Shown: piece after piece, positions 60,387 to 64,000 of the stretch
How positions within the stretch are numbered: the first letter of the stretch is position 1
Layout of the letters: each line of letters begins with the position of its first letter
NCBI GenBank assembly: GCA_963676635.1
Contig: OY781105.1
Location: 4,030,001 to 4,094,000 of the forward strand
Direction of reading: 5' to 3'
DNA from: GCA-002708315 sp963676635
Lineage (GTDB): Bacteria > Bacteroidota > Bacteroidia > Bacteroidales > F082
DNA: 64,000 nucleotides
The notes under the pieces: generated by a model
Database searches by the model: none
Seen by the model: the letters and a program-made list of their open reading frames with translations, nothing else
Told to the model about the DNA's origin: nothing
Made by a program: the position numbers and the translations under genes

Positions 60387-61259
60387 ATGACTTACAACTT
60401 ACTTAAAGGAAAAAGAGGGATTATTTTTGGAGCACTTGATGAGAAGTCTATTGCATGGAAAGTGGCAGAGAAGGCTGTTGAAGAAGGTGCATTGATAACC
60501 CTAAGTAATACTGCTACTGCTGTTCGTTTCGGACAGATTGATGAGTTGGCAAAAAAGTGTAAAACAGAGGTGATTATTGCTGATGCAACGAGTGTTAAGG
60601 ATCTAACCAATGTGTTTGAAAGATCAATGGAGATTATGGGTGGCAAAATTGATTTTGTACTCCATTCAATTGGCATGTCATTAAATGTTAGAAAAAAGCG
60701 TGTATATAACGATCTTGATTATAATTTCTTAGATAAAACACTGGATATAAGTGCTATCTCTTTTCATAAGATGCTTCAGGTAGCTTATAAGCTTGATGCA
60801 ATAAACAAATGGGGATCGGTTTTAGCATTATCATATGTTGCTGCGCAGCGTACTCTTTATGGTTACAATGATATGGCTGATGCCAAAGCGCTTCTTGAAT
60901 CTATTGCCAGAAGTTTTGGGTATATCTATGGCAGAGAGCGTAAAATAAGGGTTAACACTATTTCACAGTCACCAACCATGACAACCGCCGGATCGGGCGT
61001 TAAAGGTGTTGGTAGTCTTTTGGACTTTACAGAGCGTATGTCGCCATTGGGTAATGCTAATGCTGAAGAGTGCGCCGATTACTGTATCACTATGTTCTCT
61101 GACCTGACTAAGAAAGTGACGATGCAAAACCTTTTCCATGATGGTGGTTTCTCTAATATGGGTATGAGTTTAAGGGCTATGCACGTTTATGATAAAAATC
61201 TGGAAGCTAAACTGAAGGAGCTGGAAGAACAGGAGGGAAAAGATACTAAGCTTTACTAA
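60387..61259 (+). CDS. fabI: Enoyl-ACP reductase FabI
   Basis: A 290-residue NADH-dependent enoyl-[acyl-carrier-protein] reductase, the last step of each fatty-acid elongation cycle. The N-terminus (LLKGKRGIIFGALDEKSIAW) is the FabI cofactor-binding start. DFVLHSIGMS, ALSYVAAQRTLYGYNDMADAKALLES (catalytic Y and K) and INTISQSPTMTTAGSGV-type sequence (here VNTISQSPTMTTAGSG) follow. The C-terminal tail AKLKELEEQEGKDTKLY is longer than in E. coli FabI (262 residues), as is common in Bacteroidota. It stands alone with its own promoter. Confidence 0.93.
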   Translation: MTYNLLKGKRGIIFGALDEKSIAWKVAEKAVEEGALITLSNTATAVRFGQIDELAKKCKTEVIIADATSVKDLTNVFERSMEIMGGKIDFVLHSIGMSLNVRKKRVYNDLDYNFLDKTLDISAISFHKMLQVAYKLDAINKWGSVLALSYVAAQRTLYGYNDMADAKALLESIARSFGYIYGRERKIRVNTISQSPTMTTAGSGVKGVGSLLDFTERMSPLGNANAEECADYCITMFSDLTKKVTMQNLFHDGGFSNMGMSLRAMHVYDKNLEAKLKELEEQEGKDTKLY

Positions 61260-61373
61260 GAAGTAATCAGAGTTTGTCCATACAGTCACGATATCTACAA
61301 AAAATGTGTAGTGTTTGGGTTGGTGAAATTATAACTGATATCTTAAAACCCAAAACTATTCAAAAGACTTCAT

Positions 61374-61381
61374 TATCTTTG
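61374..61381 (+). promoter_or_regulatory. -7 promoter element of prfA
   Basis: TATCTTTG fits TAnnTTTG and lies 16 bases before the GTG at 61398, so the leader is very short. Confidence 0.5.
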
Positions 61382-61397
61382 CATAAATTTTTACATT

Positions 61398-62471
61398 GTG
61401 GAGATAATAGATAAACTTGAAGTTATAAAAAACCGCTGGGAGGAGATCGCAGAACAGATGAGCGATCCTGATGTAATGTCAGACATGAAGCGGTTTGTAA
61501 AGCTTAACAAAGATTATAAGGACCTTGAGCCTTTGGTTCAGGCGTATAAAGATTATAAGCAGATAATTGCTAACCTTGAGAGTGCCCGTGACGTTGTAGA
61601 AAATGAGTCTGATCCTGAATTCAGGGAAATGGCTAAAGATGAAATAGCTACTCTTGAGCCTGAGAAAGAGGCTATGGAAGAGAAAATCAGGGTGCTGCTT
61701 ATTCCTAAAGATCCCCAGGATGATAAAAATGCTGTGATGGAAATCAGGGCTGGTACTGGTGGTGATGAAGCTAGTATTTTTGCCGGTGACTTGTACAGAA
61801 TGTATGTGAAATTCTGTGAAAGCAAAAACTGGAAGATTCAGGTTACTCGTATTAATGAAGGTACTGCCGGTGGATATAAAGAGATAGTATTCGCCGTTAC
61901 CGGTAACGGAGCCTATGGTATCCTTAAATTTGAATCGGGTGTGCACCGTGTGCAAAGGGTGCCAAAGACTGAAACACAGGGGCGTGTGCATACTTCTGCG
62001 GCTTCTGTGGTGGTGTTGCCGGAGGCTGAAGAGTTTGACGTTGAACTCAATGAGAAAGATATACGTAAAGATACATATTGCTCGTCGGGTCCCGGTGGTC
62101 AGTCTGTTAACACAACTTACTCCGCTATCCGTCTTACGCATATTCCTTCCGGAATTGTTGTTACTTGTCAGGATGAGAAATCGCAGATTAAGAATCTGGC
62201 AAAAGCTATGAAAGAACTGCGTAACAGGATTTATGATCTGGAGTATACCAAATACCTGGAAGAGATATCCGGAAAAAGGAAAACTATGGTAAGTACCGGC
62301 GACAGATCTGCAAAAATCAGAACATATAACTGGCCGCAGGGCCGTGTTACTGATCATAGAATTGGTCTTACTCTCTATAATCTGCCCGCAATTATTGATG
62401 GCGATATTACTGAGATTATAGAAAAGTTACAAATGGCTGAGAATGCCGAGAAGTTAAAAGAAGAAGTTTAA
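61398..62471 (+). CDS. prfA: Peptide chain release factor 1
   Basis: A 357-residue class I release factor that reads UAA and UAG stop codons and triggers peptide release. The catalytic GGQ (CSSGPGGQSVNT) is at about 234-236. The stop-codon region reads GVHRVQRVPKTETQGRVHTS, with PKT in the place of the usual PxT tripeptide, which identifies RF1 rather than RF2. The start is GTG, with a -7 element close upstream. It is followed 17 bases later by pyrF, probably co-transcribed. Confidence 0.94.
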   Translation: MEIIDKLEVIKNRWEEIAEQMSDPDVMSDMKRFVKLNKDYKDLEPLVQAYKDYKQIIANLESARDVVENESDPEFREMAKDEIATLEPEKEAMEEKIRVLLIPKDPQDDKNAVMEIRAGTGGDEASIFAGDLYRMYVKFCESKNWKIQVTRINEGTAGGYKEIVFAVTGNGAYGILKFESGVHRVQRVPKTETQGRVHTSAASVVVLPEAEEFDVELNEKDIRKDTYCSSGPGGQSVNTTYSAIRLTHIPSGIVVTCQDEKSQIKNLAKAMKELRNRIYDLEYTKYLEEISGKRKTMVSTGDRSAKIRTYNWPQGRVTDHRIGLTLYNLPAIIDGDITEIIEKLQMAENAEKLKEEV

Positions 62472-62488
62472 ATACTAATTTATTTCCC

Positions 62489-63319
62489 ATGAATAAAAAT
62501 GAGCTTGCAGGTATCATAAGAAAAAAGAAATCATTCCTGTGTGTTGGACTGGATACTGATATTAATAAAATCCCTGTTCACTTGCTGGATAAAGAAGATC
62601 CTGTTTTTGAGTTTAATAAGGCTATTGTTGATAATACCCATGAGTATGCAGTTGCTTATAAGCCTAACCTGGCTTTTTATGAATCGCTTGGCGCTGATGG
62701 TTGGGTGAGTCTTGGCAAAACTGTGGATTATATCAGGTCGGTCACCAGTGATATTTTTATTATTGCTGATGCCAAACGTGGTGATATAGGTAATACTTCT
62801 GCCATGTATGCACGTACCTTTTTCGATACTTACAACTTCGATGGAGTTACTCTGGCGCCTTATATGGGACTTGATACTGTATCTCCTTTCTTAGCCTATG
62901 AAGGCCGTTGGTCGGTTATACTTGCTCTTACTTCAAATGCCAGTGCGGCCGACTTCCAGTATTTTAAAGACAGCAATGGTGTTAATTTGTACGAGAATGT
63001 TTTAAAGACGGCACAGCAATGGGCATCGCCTGATCAGGTAATGTTTGTAGTTGGAGCTACTAAAGCAGAAGCTCTTGAGGGCATCAGGAAAATTGCTCCT
63101 GATAACTTCCTTCTGGTGCCTGGTGTTGGTGCTCAGGGTGGTAGTCTGAAAGAAGTAGCAAAGTATGGTATGAACAGCGATTGCGGATTGCTGGTGAACT
63201 CTTCCAGAGGCATAATCTTTGCATCAAATGATGTGGACTTTGCTCAGGTGGCTGGTATAAAGGCTAAAGAGCTTCAGTTGGAGATGGAAGCATATCTCAA
63301 AGAAGCTGGTATCATCTAG
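62489..63319 (+). CDS. pyrF: Orotidine 5'-phosphate decarboxylase
   Basis: A 276-residue enzyme of the longer (type 2) PyrF group. It makes UMP from OMP in pyrimidine synthesis. The catalytic block DAKRGDIGNTSAMYA is at about 93-107. CVGLDTD near the N-terminus binds the ribose, and VPGVGAQGG with NSSRGI binds the phosphate. It lies 17 bases after prfA. Confidence 0.94.
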   Translation: MNKNELAGIIRKKKSFLCVGLDTDINKIPVHLLDKEDPVFEFNKAIVDNTHEYAVAYKPNLAFYESLGADGWVSLGKTVDYIRSVTSDIFIIADAKRGDIGNTSAMYARTFFDTYNFDGVTLAPYMGLDTVSPFLAYEGRWSVILALTSNASAADFQYFKDSNGVNLYENVLKTAQQWASPDQVMFVVGATKAEALEGIRKIAPDNFLLVPGVGAQGGSLKEVAKYGMNSDCGLLVNSSRGIIFASNDVDFAQVAGIKAKELQLEMEAYLKEAGII

Positions 63320-63430
63320 TTAGTTTCTGTCCATATTGTCTCTCTCTATGTGTCGGGATTACTCTTATGCCTAACAATCATTTATGAAAGTAAACTTGTT
63401 GTTATTTAGCATTTAGCAAGCCTCGTTAGG
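63320..63430 (+). repeat. Intergenic repeat, second copy
   Basis: It starts directly after the pyrF stop and aligns with 45357-45475 (TGTCGGGATTAC, TATGC, AAAGTAAACTT, TTATTTAGCATTTAGCAAG). The remaining spacer up to 63580 shows no further feature apart from A/T-rich promoter-like sequence (TATCTTTA near 63545). Confidence 0.7.
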
Positions 63431-63580
63431 AAATATTCTGAATAAAATAATCCAAATTAATTAATTGTATGGACTTTCCATGCAGGTTCTAATTAACACT
63501 GATCCAATAATTTTTTGTATAAAAAGGTTTTGCAAAATAAACACTATCTTTAACGCGATCTTTTTTATAAAGCTTGCAAA

Positions 63581-64000
63581 ATGAAGAATGTAAAAAGTAA
63601 TTTAAGTTTATTAAGTATTTTAAGCATTCTTGTTTTTGTATTGATTTTTAAGGCAGGATTTTCGAAGTCTTCAGTTACACATATTAACTTAAGTGCCCCT
63701 GATAATAATTCCGATAGTAACACAATGCATTTCCCCTCAGGTGGTCATAGTTGTATATGCACAGTTAGCTATATTCCATATGAACCGCTTCTGTTAAATC
63801 CACCTGATGGTGAAGAAGACCATTGGTCATGGCTCTCATTCCCAAGATTAAATAGAGATGGTAATAGTATCGTGACTGTTAATGAAGTGCTTTATGGTCA
63901 TATTGTGCCAGATGGGTATACTGAAGAAAGTGTATTAATAAATATTGAGCTTGGTGAAGAGTATGAAATTTCTAGCTTATATAATTTATTAAATTGGAAT
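63581..64000 (+). CDS. Secreted protein, truncated by window end
   Basis: An open frame of 140 codons from the ATG, still open at the window edge. The N-terminus (MKNVKSNLSLLSILSILVFV then LIFKAGFS) is a signal peptide. The following sequence (GGHSCICTVSYIPYEPLLLN, EDHWSWLSFPRLNRDGN) has the look of surface proteins of this phylum, and a T9SS domain would be expected at its end. The function cannot be told from this part. Confidence 0.7.
   Translation, partial: MKNVKSNLSLLSILSILVFVLIFKAGFSKSSVTHINLSAPDNNSDSNTMHFPSGGHSCICTVSYIPYEPLLLNPPDGEEDHWSWLSFPRLNRDGNSIVTVNEVLYGHIVPDGYTEESVLINIELGEEYEISSLYNLLNWN

Overview
The window is AT-rich DNA from a member of the Bacteroidota, probably Bacteroidales/Marinilabiliales-like. 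The reasons are TAnnTTTG -7 promoter elements, many secreted proteins with type IX secretion (T9SS) C-terminal sorting domains, a TonB receptor/lipoprotein cobalamin locus, a GH97 glucosidase, and housekeeping genes of Bacteroidota type (fabI, prfA, pyrF, pruA).

Layout: 1-1663 is almost gene-free and full of degenerate repeats. From 1664 to about 36.8 kb lies what I consider the main discovery, an integron-like gene-cassette array. It starts with a tyrosine recombinase (1664-2515) and an attI-like box, followed by about 12-14 cassettes. Each cassette is closed by an attC-like imperfect palindrome; ten of these sites are 134-138 bp long and one is 198 bp. The first 9 bases of nearly every cassette are the exact reverse complement of the 9 bases that open the attC-like site at that cassette's own far end. 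This is the R'/R'' relation expected of integron cassettes. The boxes do not fit the classical GTTRRRY, the recombinase lacks the IntI-specific insertion, and several cassettes carry whole operons (up to about 6.8 kb, five genes). Cargo includes HNH and Mrr-like nucleases, two large STAND-type NTPases (one nuclease-fused, one TIR-like), an operon combining histidine kinase, receiver and DNA methylase genes, a KilA-N protein, a glycosyltransferase/radical-SAM/nucleotidyltransferase set, an immunity-like protein, small membrane proteins and T9SS surface proteins. A second structured element, a two-stem hairpin with an ACA/AGA internal loop, brackets the genes of three successive cassettes.

The array decays near its 3' end, where copies of a dispersed palindromic repeat are inserted. 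The same repeat lies upstream of the recombinase, so the array is framed by it.

37.1-64 kb is ordinary chromosome: a cobalamin-riboswitch-controlled uptake operon on the minus strand (surface T9SS proteins, BtuB-like receptor, BtuG-like lipoprotein), GH97 and GH31 glycosidases, a cold-shock protein, pruA, a T9SS subtilase plus a repeat protein that are paralogous to the pair in one cassette, thiS/thiF, an aldehyde dehydrogenase, a GroES-like protein, fabI, prfA, pyrF and a truncated secreted protein. Its intergenic spaces hold short-period (7, 8 and 9 bp) tandem arrays and other dispersed repeats.
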